NCBI RefSeq assembly: GCF_014643835.1
Contig: NZ_BMKD01000003.1
Coordinates: 310,001-374,000, forward strand
DNA length: 64,000 nucleotides
Reading direction: 5' to 3'
Source of the DNA: Mucilaginibacter rubeus
GTDB lineage: Bacteria; Bacteroidota; Bacteroidia; Sphingobacteriales; Sphingobacteriaceae
The notes under the pieces are model-generated. The model was not told the DNA's origin. It did not search any database and worked only from the letters and a program-made list of their open reading frames with translations. A program made the translations under genes and the position numbers. Positions 1 to 9,657 of this stretch are shown one piece after another. Every line of letters starts with the position of its first letter. Positions within the stretch are counted from its first letter, which is position 1.

Positions 1-270
1 TGGAAATTCACTTAACTTATCACCATCCAGTTTTTTTGCCGCACGTAAAAAGTTATCCATACGCCCATTGGCTTTACATTGCGCCAGTACATACGGAATG
101 GTAACGGTGGCATTTACTTCCATTTTGGGCTGCCAGAAGTTGTCATTTACATGTACGCTTGTGAAGGCAACAGGTTGGATGGGGTAATCTTTTTGCTGTG
201 CCAATACCGGGCTTGTAAGTGCAGCCCATGAAAGGGCAAGCACAACGACAGCTTTTTGTTTATTGATCAT
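1..270 (-). CDS. GH127-family (DUF1680) beta-L-arabinofuranosidase-like protein, N-terminal part
   Basis: Only the first 90 codons lie in the window; the gene runs off the left edge. The start ATG is at 268-270. The protein opens with a signal peptide (about 22 residues, ending near SPVLAQ). It continues with a stretch containing VNDNFWQPKM and TVTIPYVLAQC, which resembles the N-terminus of GH127/DUF1680 enzymes, where an F(T)SVxxxDxFWxP motif precedes the (alpha/alpha)6 barrel. It lies 27 bases downstream of another gene of the same superfamily on the same strand, so the two are probably co-transcribed. The catalytic Glu and Cys residues are outside the window, so activity cannot be judged. 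The expected role is periplasmic or surface release of beta-linked L-arabinofuranose. Family assignment is fairly sure; substrate is inferred. Confidence 0.75.
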   Translation of the reverse strand, partial: MINKQKAVVVLALSWAALTSPVLAQQKDYPIQPVAFTSVHVNDNFWQPKMEVNATVTIPYVLAQCKANGRMDNFLRAAKKLDGDKLSEFP

Positions 271-297
271 GATATTCAAGTTCTTTTACTTTTAAAA

Positions 298-2667
298 TTA
301 GTTTTTAACCATCCGGCTGCCGTAAACCGGGCCTGCGCTGTTCTCTTTTTGCGGCAGCAGTTTTACGGTTACTTTTTGTTTGCCTTTTGTCAGTTCAATA
401 GGCAAGGTGTAGCTGATATCGTAAAAACGGCTCTCTTTATATTGGTTCAAATCTTCAGAAGCCAATTTAACGCCATCAATCAAAATATCAAATTTTCTGC
501 CGCGGTTGTCCATGCCCCAGTAGCTGTTAATCAGCGTATTTTGCGCATTGGCATCAACCTTCATTTCATATTGCAGGTAGCCTCCGTTCTCTGTTGACCG
601 CCATTTCTTTTGGTGATCTTCGCCTGTAGTGGCGTTTTCACTGCTGAAGTTATGATCGCGCTCGGGCTGCATTTCGCCTACACGTAAAATGTCCATGGTG
701 CGGGCTTCTAACTCCTGTTGTTTTTTCCTTTGCTCGTCATACGCTTTTTGCTGCACAATCCAGGCCTGTGGTGTAAATACGTCCCAGTAAACAGAATAGT
801 ATTGATTTTGGGTTTGATTAAAAGGGATTAGTGTAACTTCTTCAGGTTTTGAAATATTCACCGTACGGAAGCTCAATTGTTTCTTGTCAACCATTTGCAG
901 CCATTGGTTAGGGTCAGTTTCGCTGGTTACAAAAACCGGAACACCTTTCAACGGATCGGGCTCTGTATTGCCTAAAACACCAGCCAATAATACCGGGCCG
1001 TAAAATACCGCGCGCCTGTTGGCATTGTCGGGCATGGCTTCGGTATAAAGCTTTTCGGGTGTTGTAAATTCAATTTTATCGTTGTTGCTCCATTTGCGGT
1101 TTAGCACAATATATCCCTGGTCATCAGTGGCAGCATTTTGAGTTTTCCCGTTAATGCTGATGGTAGCAGCGCCAGTCCATTTTGGTTTACGGATGCGGAT
1201 AGCCATGGTAAGCGGCTTTTTGGTGTTCACCGTAAATGTGATGTGATCGTCATTAGGGAAACTGCTTTGCTGCTTCACCGATAAACCTTTTGATGCCCAG
1301 TTAAGTACTGAGGGGATAAACAGGTTTACATATAAGCTGCCATCGGCACCTTTAAAGTAAATGCTTTCGTTGTATTTAACATGGTTTTCCATGCCCGAAC
1401 CAACACAGCAGGTAAAATCATCAAATGGCGTACTATAATGCTTGGTGCCGCCCATACGCAATGGTACAAAGTAGCACATCATCCCGTCAGTGTGGTTTTG
1501 CGATGCAAGGATATGGTTATACAGCGCTTTCTCGTAGTAATCCATCAGCATGGCCGAAGGCTCAACCGCAAACAAATGCCGGGTTAATTTCAGCATGTTG
1601 TAGGTATTGCAGGTTTCGGTAGTGTTTTCTGTTAGCTTATCGTTCAGTTTGTCTGCATCGCTCAGGTATTCATAATTGCTGTTACCTCCTGTTGCGTAGG
1701 AATGGTGGTTAACAATGGTTTCCCAAAAGAAATCGGCAATGGCTTTGTCTTTTTTATCGCCGGTAAGCTCGTACCTGCGTGCACTGGCTATTATCTTAGG
1801 GATCTGGGTGTTAGAATGCTTGCCCGGCAGTATATCCTGTTTTTGTGATAGCGGATCGAGAATCTTTTTATCATAGAATTTATAGGATAGCTCCAGGTAT
1901 TTTTTATCTCCATTAATAGCATAGAGGTTAGTTAATGTTTCTGCCATACCTCCATATTCACACAGCAGCATTTTTTGCAGTTTCTCGTCATCAAGGTTTT
2001 TGATGGTTTCCCCTGTCCAGTTGGCCATACCTTTGCATACTTTTAAGGCTTCGGCATTATTGCAATATAAATAGGCATCAAGTAAACCGGCCATAATTTT
2101 ATGCACAGTATACCATGGCGACCAGCCACCGTTCAAATCGAAGCCACGGGAGCGGATCTCGCCTTTGGCAACCTCGGCCCAGATGGTGTCTTCTTTGGGG
2201 ATTGCGCCCACGTAACCTGTTTTACGGGCTACCTGGCATTCGTCAAGTTCTTTAACTATATAGTTTGCGCGTTTCAAAAATTCAGGATCGCGGGTTGATG
2301 CGTAGTGCATGGAAATGGCCGACAGGTAATGTCCTAATGTATGCCCTGCCAAACCTGATGACTCCCAGCCTTCGTACATCTTACCTTTAGGTTTAAGGCC
2401 CGAGTGTGAACGGAAAGCCGAAAGTAATCTGTCGGGCTCTATAGATAGCAGGTATTTAACATCAGCATCCATTGCCGTTTTAAAAGGGCTCTCCAATAAT
2501 TGAACGTCCTTTAAATTAAAAGAATAGGCTTTAACCGGAACTACCGGTTTTATCTTTACCCGGGTATCGTTCAATTCGGGTACGTAGGATTGTGCCTGGA
2601 TAGTTTGTGCCCCTGCTAAGCAGGCTACGAGGCATAAGTTCAATTTAAACCACTTTTTTATTAGCAT
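298..2667 (-). CDS. GH146/GH127-type beta-L-arabinofuranosidase (DUF1680), secreted
   Basis: A 789-residue secreted protein with an N-terminal signal (cleavage near TIQAQS). Residues 50-130 carry the family signature: LLSPF-like segment, DRLLSAF, and GLAGHTLGHYLSA. The zinc/catalytic site known from the Bifidobacterium HypBA1 enzyme is recognisable: TETC places Glu351 and Cys353, and FTCCVGSG places Cys420 and Cys421. These match the acid/base Glu, metal-binding Cys and Cys-nucleophile positions of that family. About 200 C-terminal residues form beta domains typical of the longer GH146-like members. Enzymes of this superfamily cut beta-1,2-linked L-arabinofuranose, including the arabino-oligosaccharides on hydroxyproline in extensin, or arabinose on pectin side chains. 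The neighbouring hydroxyproline catabolic genes favour extensin, as an inference. Divergent from susC and upstream of a second family member. Confidence 0.88.
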   Translation of the reverse strand: MLIKKWFKLNLCLVACLAGAQTIQAQSYVPELNDTRVKIKPVVPVKAYSFNLKDVQLLESPFKTAMDADVKYLLSIEPDRLLSAFRSHSGLKPKGKMYEGWESSGLAGHTLGHYLSAISMHYASTRDPEFLKRANYIVKELDECQVARKTGYVGAIPKEDTIWAEVAKGEIRSRGFDLNGGWSPWYTVHKIMAGLLDAYLYCNNAEALKVCKGMANWTGETIKNLDDEKLQKMLLCEYGGMAETLTNLYAINGDKKYLELSYKFYDKKILDPLSQKQDILPGKHSNTQIPKIIASARRYELTGDKKDKAIADFFWETIVNHHSYATGGNSNYEYLSDADKLNDKLTENTTETCNTYNMLKLTRHLFAVEPSAMLMDYYEKALYNHILASQNHTDGMMCYFVPLRMGGTKHYSTPFDDFTCCVGSGMENHVKYNESIYFKGADGSLYVNLFIPSVLNWASKGLSVKQQSSFPNDDHITFTVNTKKPLTMAIRIRKPKWTGAATISINGKTQNAATDDQGYIVLNRKWSNNDKIEFTTPEKLYTEAMPDNANRRAVFYGPVLLAGVLGNTEPDPLKGVPVFVTSETDPNQWLQMVDKKQLSFRTVNISKPEEVTLIPFNQTQNQYYSVYWDVFTPQAWIVQQKAYDEQRKKQQELEARTMDILRVGEMQPERDHNFSSENATTGEDHQKKWRSTENGGYLQYEMKVDANAQNTLINSYWGMDNRGRKFDILIDGVKLASEDLNQYKESRFYDISYTLPIELTKGKQKVTVKLLPQKENSAGPVYGSRMVKN

Positions 2668-3014
2668 GATATGTTTGTGTAACGGTAAGAATAACTTTCA
2701 ACTAAATTAGTGTGCTTTGCACAGTTGTTTTGAATAATATTTTGCAGTTGATAGCAGGATTTTATCCGTTTTTTTAACGTGCGAATTATTTACAGTAAGT
2801 TTATTAATGATACTGCGAATTAACTATCAATATATTAACGTTTTAATGGGTTTTTATATAAATATAATATCAAATTAATGCTATTGTAACAGTAATGTTA
2901 AGATACGGGCAGTATTGGCAAATTTCATAAAAAAACAAGGGGCGGCTCGCGGATAGTTTTACGTGTCTGAAATACAGCATGTAATATATAGTTTTTAACC
3001 CCAAAATTTAATTT
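2668..3014. other. Divergent intergenic region between the GH146-like gene and susC
   Basis: AT-rich spacer of about 350 bases between two divergent transcription units. It must hold promoters and operators for both the glycosidase operon (minus) and susC/susD (plus). Weak -7-like boxes are present, for example TAGTTTTA near 2954 on plus, but none has a matching -33 element at the usual spacing, so no promoter is called. No ORF or stable hairpin was recognised. Confidence 0.5.
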
Positions 3015-6000
3015 ATGAAGTTTAAACAATTACTAAAGAGGTTCATTTTGCCTTTACTAAGTGTGTTTGTGTTTTGTTACAGCACCTACGCGCAAACAGT
3101 AACATTAAAAGGAAAGGTAACCGACGAGAAGGGCGAGCCCATAGTTGGCGCTTCCGTTAGAATAAAAAATACAAGCGCCGGCTCTGTTACCAATGGCAGT
3201 GGTGTGTTTAGCCTCAACTATACAGGGCAGGGGACACTTATTGTAAGCGCTATTGGTTTTACCGCACAGGAAGTTAAATTAAACGGTCAGGTGCAAATTA
3301 ACGTAGCCCTGGCTGAGGATAACAAAACGCTGAATGAGGTTGTTGTGACCGCTTTGGGCATCAAGCGTGACAAAAGGATCTTAACTTACAGTTCGCAGGA
3401 GGTAAAGGCAGAATCCATTGCGCAGTCAAAAGAGCCCAACCTTGTAAATGCTATTGCCGGTAAGGTTGCAGGTGTGCAGGTTACAAGCTCATCAGGTACG
3501 CCGGGTAGTTCGGCGAGGATTGTGATCAGAGGTGGATCTTCAATTTATGGTACTAACGAGCCTTTAATGGTGATTGATGGCGTTCCTGTCGATAATACTG
3601 AAACAGGCAACCTTAATTCAGGGCCGGGAACTAACCGTATTGCCGATATAGATCCGTCGATTATTGCCAGCATGAACGTTTTAAAGGGTGCGGCGGCAAC
3701 GGCCCTGTATGGTTCAAAGGGCGCAAACGGAGTGGTTATCATTACAACTAAAAGCGGTGGCATAAATAAAAAACCACTTATCACTTTTTCTTCGGATTTT
3801 TCTTTTGAAAACCCATTATTGCCGCAAATTCAAAATAAGTACTCGCAAGGTACAAACGGTATTTATTACGACGGTGTAAATCAAAAAACAAGTACATCAT
3901 GGGGAGCAGAGATGGATACCCTGAAAATTAACGGGCAGCCCGCTAAAGTTTATAACCAGTCCGATCTGTTTTTTAAAACCGGCCATACTTATAACAATAC
4001 GGTAAACATTGGCGGCGGCGGTGACAATTCTACTTACCTGGTTTCATACTCTAATTTTAATCAGCAGGGAACAGTTCCTACAACCAAATTTTTGCGCAAT
4101 ACATTTTTTGCAAAGTATAGTGCACAGGTGCTAAAAAATCTGAATACAACGTTCCAATTAAATTATTCAAACTCGCAAAATGACAGGCTGCCTGAGGGAT
4201 ATGCCCTTGAAAGCCCGGTTTGGACAATTTTTACAGCACCGGTTTCATACGATTTGCAGCCTTATTTAAACCCGGATGGGACACAGCGGTTGTATCGTTT
4301 CTCCAGAAATAATCCTTATTGGGTATTGGATAACATCAAAAACCATTCGGGTGTTAACAGGTTTTTGCCAACCTTTACTGCTGACTATAAGCCCTTTTCA
4401 TGGCTAACTATTACTGAAAGGTTTGGTGCCGATGTTTATACCGAGATGGACAGGTACCATGAGTCGACCCAGTCAGTATCAAATCCTAACGGCAGGCTCG
4501 TTGACCAGAATATCAATTACCGCCAATACAATAACGATTTATTGATTAGTGCCAATAAGCAATTTGGTGATTTTAATGTAGACGTTGTTTTGGGTAATAA
4601 CCTGATCTCAAACTATACAGAAAATACATATGCAAATGGTGTAGGTTTAACCGTACCTGGCTTGTACAATATGTCATCTGCCTCAACAGTTACTTATAAA
4701 GAGGCTTCGTATCTGCAACGAAAGGTTGGTTTTTACCTGCAATCAAACATTGAGTATAAGCGCTTCCTGCTATTATCATTAACTGGAAGGTATGATGGCA
4801 ACTCGGTATTGTCAAAAGACCATAGCTTTTATCCTTATGGCTCTGCCGCCGGTAGCTTCATCTTCTCAGAATTTTTCAGCCCGGAATTTTCTAAAGTAAT
4901 GAACCTTGGTAAGGTAAGGGTTTCATATGGTACTGTTGGTAATGACGGCGGCATAGGTCCTTATAGTTTATTAACACCATATAATAGCGCAACTATACGT
5001 AATCTTATATTCCCTTATGCAGGGCAGGCAGGCTTTTTGAAAAGTGATGTACTCGGTAACCCAAATCTGAAAAACGAACGCATTAACGAGTTTGAAGCAG
5101 GCTTTGAAGCGGGCTTTTTTAATAATCGAATCAGCCTTGAAGCCTCATTTTACAGCAAAAAAACAATTGATGGTATTATCCCCACAGTGGCCCTTGCGCC
5201 ATCAACAGGTTATGCTTATACAAGTGTAAATTCGGCTATAATGCGTAATAGGGGTATCGAAGTATTATTAAATGTTACGCCAGTTAAGAGCCGTGATTTT
5301 AACTGGGACCTTACCTTGAATTTTACTCGTAACCGAAACAAAGTACTTTATCTTGATAAAGACCTGTCTTTAATTAACAATACCTTCACCAATGTTGTAG
5401 TTGGGCAGCCTTACGGCGTAATATACGGTACCCGCTACGCCCGTAACGCAGCTGGTAAGTTATTGATTGATGATACCGGCCTTCCGTATGCCGATGATAC
5501 ACAAGGTATAGTAGGTAATATTAACCCTAACTGGCTTGGCGGTATCAACAACAACTTCAGGTATAAACAATTTAATTTCAGTTTCTTTTTTGATATCAAA
5601 CGCGGCGGTGATATCCAAAACAATGTTGATGGCTACGGCTATTTTTACGGAACACCAAAAGTTACCGAAAACCGTGGTTTAAGGGTGGTTGATGGCGTAA
5701 ATGCTACTACCGGACAGCCAAACACCGTAGCGGTTAACGGTCAGGCTTATTATCAGCGTGCAAACGGTGTTTTGGAATCGGTTATACAGGATGGCAGCTA
5801 TGTAAAACTACGCAACGTTAGTTTAGGCTATACTTTAAAACCATCATGGTTAAGCAAAAGCCCTTTCAAATCGGCAACATTTAGCGTAACCGGCCGCAAT
5901 CTTTGGATCCACGCTCCGCACTTTACAGGCGGTGACCCCGAAGTTAGCTCGTTTGGCTCTTCAAACGGATCACAGGGGATCTATTCATTTTCAACCCCAA

Positions 6001-6041
6001 CTTCAAGATCAGTTGATTTTAGCCTGAAAGTTACCCTATAA
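3015..6041 (+). CDS. SusC/RagA-family TonB-dependent outer-membrane transporter
   Basis: 1008 residues. A signal peptide ends near STYAQ. A carboxypeptidase-regulatory-like beta domain follows (GKVTDEKGEPIVGASVRIK, about residues 32-108), then the TonB-dependent plug (RIVIRGGSSIYG, LMVIDGVPVDN, about 118-240) and a long beta-barrel ending in a hydrophobic beta strand with a terminal Leu. This is the architecture of SusC/RagA channels that carry oligosaccharides or peptides across the outer membrane with a SusD lid. There is no N-terminal secretin/TonB short domain, so direct anti-sigma-factor signalling is not expected. The susD partner starts 25 bases downstream. Context (peptidases plus hydroxyproline catabolism) suggests a peptide or glycopeptide substrate, but the sequence alone does not decide this. 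Confidence 0.92.
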   Translation: MKFKQLLKRFILPLLSVFVFCYSTYAQTVTLKGKVTDEKGEPIVGASVRIKNTSAGSVTNGSGVFSLNYTGQGTLIVSAIGFTAQEVKLNGQVQINVALAEDNKTLNEVVVTALGIKRDKRILTYSSQEVKAESIAQSKEPNLVNAIAGKVAGVQVTSSSGTPGSSARIVIRGGSSIYGTNEPLMVIDGVPVDNTETGNLNSGPGTNRIADIDPSIIASMNVLKGAAATALYGSKGANGVVIITTKSGGINKKPLITFSSDFSFENPLLPQIQNKYSQGTNGIYYDGVNQKTSTSWGAEMDTLKINGQPAKVYNQSDLFFKTGHTYNNTVNIGGGGDNSTYLVSYSNFNQQGTVPTTKFLRNTFFAKYSAQVLKNLNTTFQLNYSNSQNDRLPEGYALESPVWTIFTAPVSYDLQPYLNPDGTQRLYRFSRNNPYWVLDNIKNHSGVNRFLPTFTADYKPFSWLTITERFGADVYTEMDRYHESTQSVSNPNGRLVDQNINYRQYNNDLLISANKQFGDFNVDVVLGNNLISNYTENTYANGVGLTVPGLYNMSSASTVTYKEASYLQRKVGFYLQSNIEYKRFLLLSLTGRYDGNSVLSKDHSFYPYGSAAGSFIFSEFFSPEFSKVMNLGKVRVSYGTVGNDGGIGPYSLLTPYNSATIRNLIFPYAGQAGFLKSDVLGNPNLKNERINEFEAGFEAGFFNNRISLEASFYSKKTIDGIIPTVALAPSTGYAYTSVNSAIMRNRGIEVLLNVTPVKSRDFNWDLTLNFTRNRNKVLYLDKDLSLINNTFTNVVVGQPYGVIYGTRYARNAAGKLLIDDTGLPYADDTQGIVGNINPNWLGGINNNFRYKQFNFSFFFDIKRGGDIQNNVDGYGYFYGTPKVTENRGLRVVDGVNATTGQPNTVAVNGQAYYQRANGVLESVIQDGSYVKLRNVSLGYTLKPSWLSKSPFKSATFSVTGRNLWIHAPHFTGGDPEVSSFGSSNGSQGIYSFSTPTSRSVDFSLKVTL

Positions 6042-6066
6042 TTTAAATCATTAATAAGAAATTGTC

Positions 6067-7464
6067 ATGAAAAATAAATATATCACGTTAATAACATGCG
6101 CGTTGGTAAGTTTTACGGGCTGTAAAAAATACATTGATGTAAACCAGGACCCCAACAGGCCTATAGATGTTAAAGAAGCTCAGATCCTTGCACCAGTTGA
6201 GGCTGCCATATCACAAAATATCAATGCAGCTGGTGGTGCTAATCTGGCCATAGTACTACAACAATACCTGCAGGTGATCGCTTTAAACCAGGTGCCACCT
6301 AACTTTGGCACCTACCTCATGTACCATCAGGATATGGATAGTGATTGGTATAATTTTTACACGCAGGTGATGAATAACCTTGTGCTGTTAAACAAAAAAG
6401 CGGAAGCCGATGGCAATGCCAACTACGCTGCCATATCAAAGATTTTGCTGGCTTATACACTTGGCTCAGCTACTGATGTTTGGGGCGATGTGCCGTATTC
6501 AAAGGCTTTTCAAGGTATAGATAATCGTACCCCAACTTATGACAGCCAGGAAGCTGTTTATACGCAGATACAAACTCTGCTTGATAACGCTGTTGCCGAT
6601 ATTGCCAAAAGCAGCGCCACGGTGCCGGCTGGCGATGATTTTTACTACACCGGTGATATGAGCAAATGGAAAAAGGCGGCTTATACATTAAAGGCGCGTT
6701 ATTATATGCACCTCACTAAAGCTCCGGGACATACAGCTGCCGCCCAGGCACAACTGGCCCTAACCGCTCTTGAAAACGGCATGACAAGTAATGATGATGA
6801 TATGAAAATGCCTTTCGCCGGTAGTGCTGGGGCAGAAAACCCGTGGCAGCAAAACTTTTTACCGGGCTCAACACTGGTATTAGCTTCAACGTTTGTTGAT
6901 GGTTTTGCAGCCAGGAAAGATCCCCGCGTATCAAAAATGGTAGCCCCGGCAATTGAAACGGGTTTGTATACTGGTAGGGTAATCGGCTCGGACGATATTG
7001 GTAGTTTGGAATCGTATTCATTAGGTGGTTCTTTTTATGCAAGTACAAGCTCAAATAACTATATTGTTACTTATTCAGAAGCGCTATTTTTAAAAGCCGA
7101 AGCTACGTTTATAATATCCGGGGCTACTGCTGCGCAGCCGGTATATATGCTGGCTGTTAAATCGCATATGTCAAAATTGGGTATTGCTGATGCCGTTGCG
7201 GATAATTATTTAACTTCAAGGGGAACGCTTACGAGTGCCAACGCCATGAAGCTTATTATTGAAGAAAAGGTTGTTGCTAACTTCCTGTCGATGGAGAACT
7301 ATACTGATTGGAGGCGTACAGGCTTCCCTGCATTAACCAAGGTGAAAAATGCCTTGTCGGATATTCCGCGCAGGGTGTTATATCCGCAAACAGAAATGAC
7401 TGCAAACCCGCAGCCGCAGCAAAGCGCCAAGCTTACCGACAGGGTTTGGTGGGATGCGCAATAG
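6067..7464 (+). CDS. SusD/RagB-family nutrient-binding outer-membrane lipoprotein
   Basis: 465 residues with a lipoprotein signal: Cys19 in SFTGCKKY is the lipidation site, followed by the usual YIDVNQDPNRP segment. Length and motifs fit the SusD-like_2 branch rather than classic starch SusD. Tetratricopeptide-like helices run through residues about 90-250, including a DVWGDVPYSKAF motif common in SusD proteins. It forms the extracellular lid on the SusC channel encoded just upstream. It is the last gene of the pair; 122 bases and a promoter-like box separate it from the hydroxyproline catabolic operon. Substrate is inferred from neighbours. Confidence 0.9.
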   Translation: MKNKYITLITCALVSFTGCKKYIDVNQDPNRPIDVKEAQILAPVEAAISQNINAAGGANLAIVLQQYLQVIALNQVPPNFGTYLMYHQDMDSDWYNFYTQVMNNLVLLNKKAEADGNANYAAISKILLAYTLGSATDVWGDVPYSKAFQGIDNRTPTYDSQEAVYTQIQTLLDNAVADIAKSSATVPAGDDFYYTGDMSKWKKAAYTLKARYYMHLTKAPGHTAAAQAQLALTALENGMTSNDDDMKMPFAGSAGAENPWQQNFLPGSTLVLASTFVDGFAARKDPRVSKMVAPAIETGLYTGRVIGSDDIGSLESYSLGGSFYASTSSNNYIVTYSEALFLKAEATFIISGATAAQPVYMLAVKSHMSKLGIADAVADNYLTSRGTLTSANAMKLIIEEKVVANFLSMENYTDWRRTGFPALTKVKNALSDIPRRVLYPQTEMTANPQPQQSAKLTDRVWWDAQ

Positions 7465-7562
7465 GCGTTATTTAGCAGGCGCATTGCCGGTAAGTAACAT
7501 TATAGGTTAAAATACGGTTAGTGTCTGCTAAATTGTTAAATAAACGATAATAAGTACTATCT

Positions 7563-7570
7563 TAATTTTG
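7563..7570 (+). promoter_or_regulatory. Bacteroidota -7 box before the hydroxyproline operon
   Basis: TAATTTTG is an exact match to the Bacteroidota -7 consensus TAnnTTTG, 16 bases before the ATG of the DapA-family gene. No TTG-type -33 box lies at 19-21 bases upstream (the nearest is about 27 bases away), so an activator such as the AraC protein encoded at 11371 may be needed; that last step is inference. Confidence 0.45.
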
Positions 7571-7586
7571 TGAAAAATAATATACA

Positions 7587-8525
7587 ATGATAACTTTTGA
7601 TTGGAAAGGCGTACTCCCTGCAGTAACTACTAAATTTACAGATAATGACGAACTTGATTTTGAAGCTTTTGATATAAACCTGAATGCCCAGCTTGAGGCC
7701 GGTGTTGACGGATTTATATTAGGTGGCTCATTAGGCGAAGCAAGCGTTTTAAGCGATGATGAAAAATTCGCGCTGCTTACCCATACTGTTGAGTTTGTAA
7801 AAGGAAAAGTACCTGTTGTACTGAACATTGCCGAGCAAACTACCAAAGCTGCTGTTGCATATGCACAAAAAGCGTTTGATAAAGGTGCGGATGGCCTGAT
7901 GTTATTGCCGCCAATGCGTTATAATAGTGAAGCCCGCGAAACGGTGGCTTACCTTACTACTATTGCGAAAAGTACCGAATTGCCAATCATGATCTACAAT
8001 AACCCTGTTGATTATAAGGTTGAGGTTACTTTAGATATGTTTGAACAGCTTGCTGCTTATGATAATATCCAGGCAGTAAAAGAATCAACCCGTGATATAT
8101 CAAACGTTACCCGCATGATCAACCGTTTTGGTGAAAGGTTCAAGATCTTTACCGGTGTTGATCCGCTGGCTATGGAAAGCCTTGTGATGGGTGCAGATGG
8201 CTGGGTTGCCGGTTTGGTTGATGCCTTCCCTAAAGAAACCGTGGCTATTTACCGTTTGGTTAAAGCAAAACGTTACGACGAGGCTTTGGCTATTTACCGT
8301 TGGTTTTTGCCGGTACTTGAGCTGGATATCCATCCTAAATTGGTACAGTACATTAAACTGGCTGAGGTTGCAACCGGTATAGGTACCGAAAATGTACGTG
8401 CGCCACGCTTACCATTAATTGGTGCTGAGCGCGAAAAAGTTCAGAAAATCATAAACGACGCGCTTGTTGCAAGGCCAGAATTGCCTGTAGGCAGCTGGGG
8501 TAAATTGACTGAGGTAGCGTTATAA
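7587..8525 (+). CDS. DapA-family lyase; likely 1-pyrroline-4-hydroxy-2-carboxylate deaminase
   Basis: 312-residue (beta/alpha)8 class I aldolase of the dihydrodipicolinate synthase/N-acetylneuraminate lyase family. The Schiff-base lysine is Lys165 in AVKESTRD and the conserved catalytic tyrosine is Tyr137 in MIYNNP. The GGSLGEA segment near residue 46 is the family's carboxylate-binding loop. Lysine biosynthesis is unlikely: the next gene, six bases downstream, is a 4-hydroxyproline epimerase, and an FAD amino-acid oxidase follows. In the known trans-4-hydroxyproline pathway a DapA-family enzyme deaminates and dehydrates 1-pyrroline-4-hydroxy-2-carboxylate to 2-oxoglutarate semialdehyde. That assignment rests on context plus family; an unrelated 2-keto-acid aldolase is the alternative. 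Confidence 0.85.
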   Translation: MITFDWKGVLPAVTTKFTDNDELDFEAFDINLNAQLEAGVDGFILGGSLGEASVLSDDEKFALLTHTVEFVKGKVPVVLNIAEQTTKAAVAYAQKAFDKGADGLMLLPPMRYNSEARETVAYLTTIAKSTELPIMIYNNPVDYKVEVTLDMFEQLAAYDNIQAVKESTRDISNVTRMINRFGERFKIFTGVDPLAMESLVMGADGWVAGLVDAFPKETVAIYRLVKAKRYDEALAIYRWFLPVLELDIHPKLVQYIKLAEVATGIGTENVRAPRLPLIGAEREKVQKIINDALVARPELPVGSWGKLTEVAL

Positions 8526-8531
8526 TAACAT

Positions 8532-9533
8532 ATGGCAAGTAAAACTTTCTTTTGTGTTGATGCCCATACCTGCGGCAATCCGGTAAGGCTGGTTGCAGGC
8601 GGTGGTCCTGCGCTTAAAGGCGACAACATGAGCCAGAAACGTCAGCACTTTTTAAAAGAGTATGATTGGATCAGGACCGGCCTGATGTTTGAACCCCGCG
8701 GTCATGATATGATGTCGGGAAGTATCCTGTATCCACCACATGACCCGGAAAACGATGTTGCTGTTTTGTTTATCGAAACCAGCGGTTGTTTACCCATGTG
8801 CGGTCATGGAACCATCGGCACAATCACCATAGCCATTGAGGAAGGGTTGATCCAGCCTAAAACTCCGGGTATTGTGCGCATGGAGGCGCCCGCTGGCCTT
8901 GTATTGATCGAGTATAAGCAGGAGGGCAAAAAGGTAACCTCGGTGAAACTCAGAAATGTGGCCGCATATCTTGCTGCAACTGATTTAGAAGTTGAATGCC
9001 CTGACCTTGGTACACTTACTATCGACGTTTCGTATGGTGGTAACTATTACGCCATTGTTGATCCTCAGCCTAACTTTAAAGGTATCGAGCATTATACAGC
9101 AGGTCAGCTGATTGCCTGGAGCCAGATGTTGCGCAAACGGATTAACGAAAAGTACCAGTTTGTACACCCACAGGATCCTACAATTAATACCTGTACACAT
9201 ATCCTTTGGGCGGGTGCTACACTATCTGAAGATGCTACTGCACGTAACGCCGTGTTTTACGGTGATAAAGCTATCGACAGGTCGCCTTGCGGAACCGGTA
9301 CTTCGGCCCGTATGGCGCAGTGGTTTGCCAAAGGTAAATTGAAAGTAGGTGAGTCTTTTATTCATGAAAGCATCATAGGCAGTAAGTTTACCGGCAGGGT
9401 TGAGGATGTGGTTAAGATCAATGATATCGACGCCATTATTCCAAGCGTTGAGGGTTGGGCTAAAGTTTACGGTTACAACACCATCAAAATAGATGATGAC
9501 GATCCCTATGCTCACGGTTTTCAGGTGATCTAA
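8532..9533 (+). CDS. 4-hydroxyproline 2-epimerase (proline racemase family)
   Basis: 333-residue protein with the PLP-independent two-cysteine active site of the proline racemase superfamily: Cys90 in LPMCGHG and Cys253 in RSPCGTGTS. Both catalytic positions are Cys, which fits epimerases and racemases; trans-3-hydroxyproline dehydratases normally have one replaced by Thr. The protein begins TFFCVDAHTCGNP, the usual family start. The expected reaction is trans-4-hydroxy-L-proline to cis-4-hydroxy-D-proline, the first step of the catabolic route. It sits six bases after the deaminase and upstream of the D-amino-acid dehydrogenase, so the operon gives the specificity. Proline racemase is the less likely alternative. 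Confidence 0.92.
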   Translation: MASKTFFCVDAHTCGNPVRLVAGGGPALKGDNMSQKRQHFLKEYDWIRTGLMFEPRGHDMMSGSILYPPHDPENDVAVLFIETSGCLPMCGHGTIGTITIAIEEGLIQPKTPGIVRMEAPAGLVLIEYKQEGKKVTSVKLRNVAAYLAATDLEVECPDLGTLTIDVSYGGNYYAIVDPQPNFKGIEHYTAGQLIAWSQMLRKRINEKYQFVHPQDPTINTCTHILWAGATLSEDATARNAVFYGDKAIDRSPCGTGTSARMAQWFAKGKLKVGESFIHESIIGSKFTGRVEDVVKINDIDAIIPSVEGWAKVYGYNTIKIDDDDPYAHGFQVI

Positions 9534-9543
9534 TATATCACCA

Positions 9544-9628
9544 AACGTCATTGCGAGGAACGAAGCAACCCCAAACAATACAGGGCGAACCTGCTAATTG
9601 GGGTTGCTTCGTTCCTCGCAATGACGTT
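9544..9628. repeat. 31-bp perfect inverted repeat (REP-like palindrome)
   Basis: Arms 9544-9574 and 9598-9628 are perfect reverse complements of 31 bases with a 23-base loop; core CATTGCGAGGAACGAAGCAA. It lies between the epimerase and the FAD oxidoreductase within an operon. Similar ATTGCGAGG...GAAGCAA palindromes are common intergenic repeats in this group. It could fold in the mRNA and tune expression of the downstream gene, or be a repetitive extragenic element. Confidence 0.9.
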
Positions 9629-9657
9629 CTCATTTAACAGATTTAAAAATATTAACA

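Noticed and set aside
256-597. Plus-strand frame opposite the two glycosidase genes
   Set aside because: It is antisense to the well-supported arabinofuranosidase genes.
7587-8525. Dihydrodipicolinate synthase for lysine synthesis
   Set aside because: Operon with epimerase and D-amino-acid dehydrogenase fits hydroxyproline breakdown instead.
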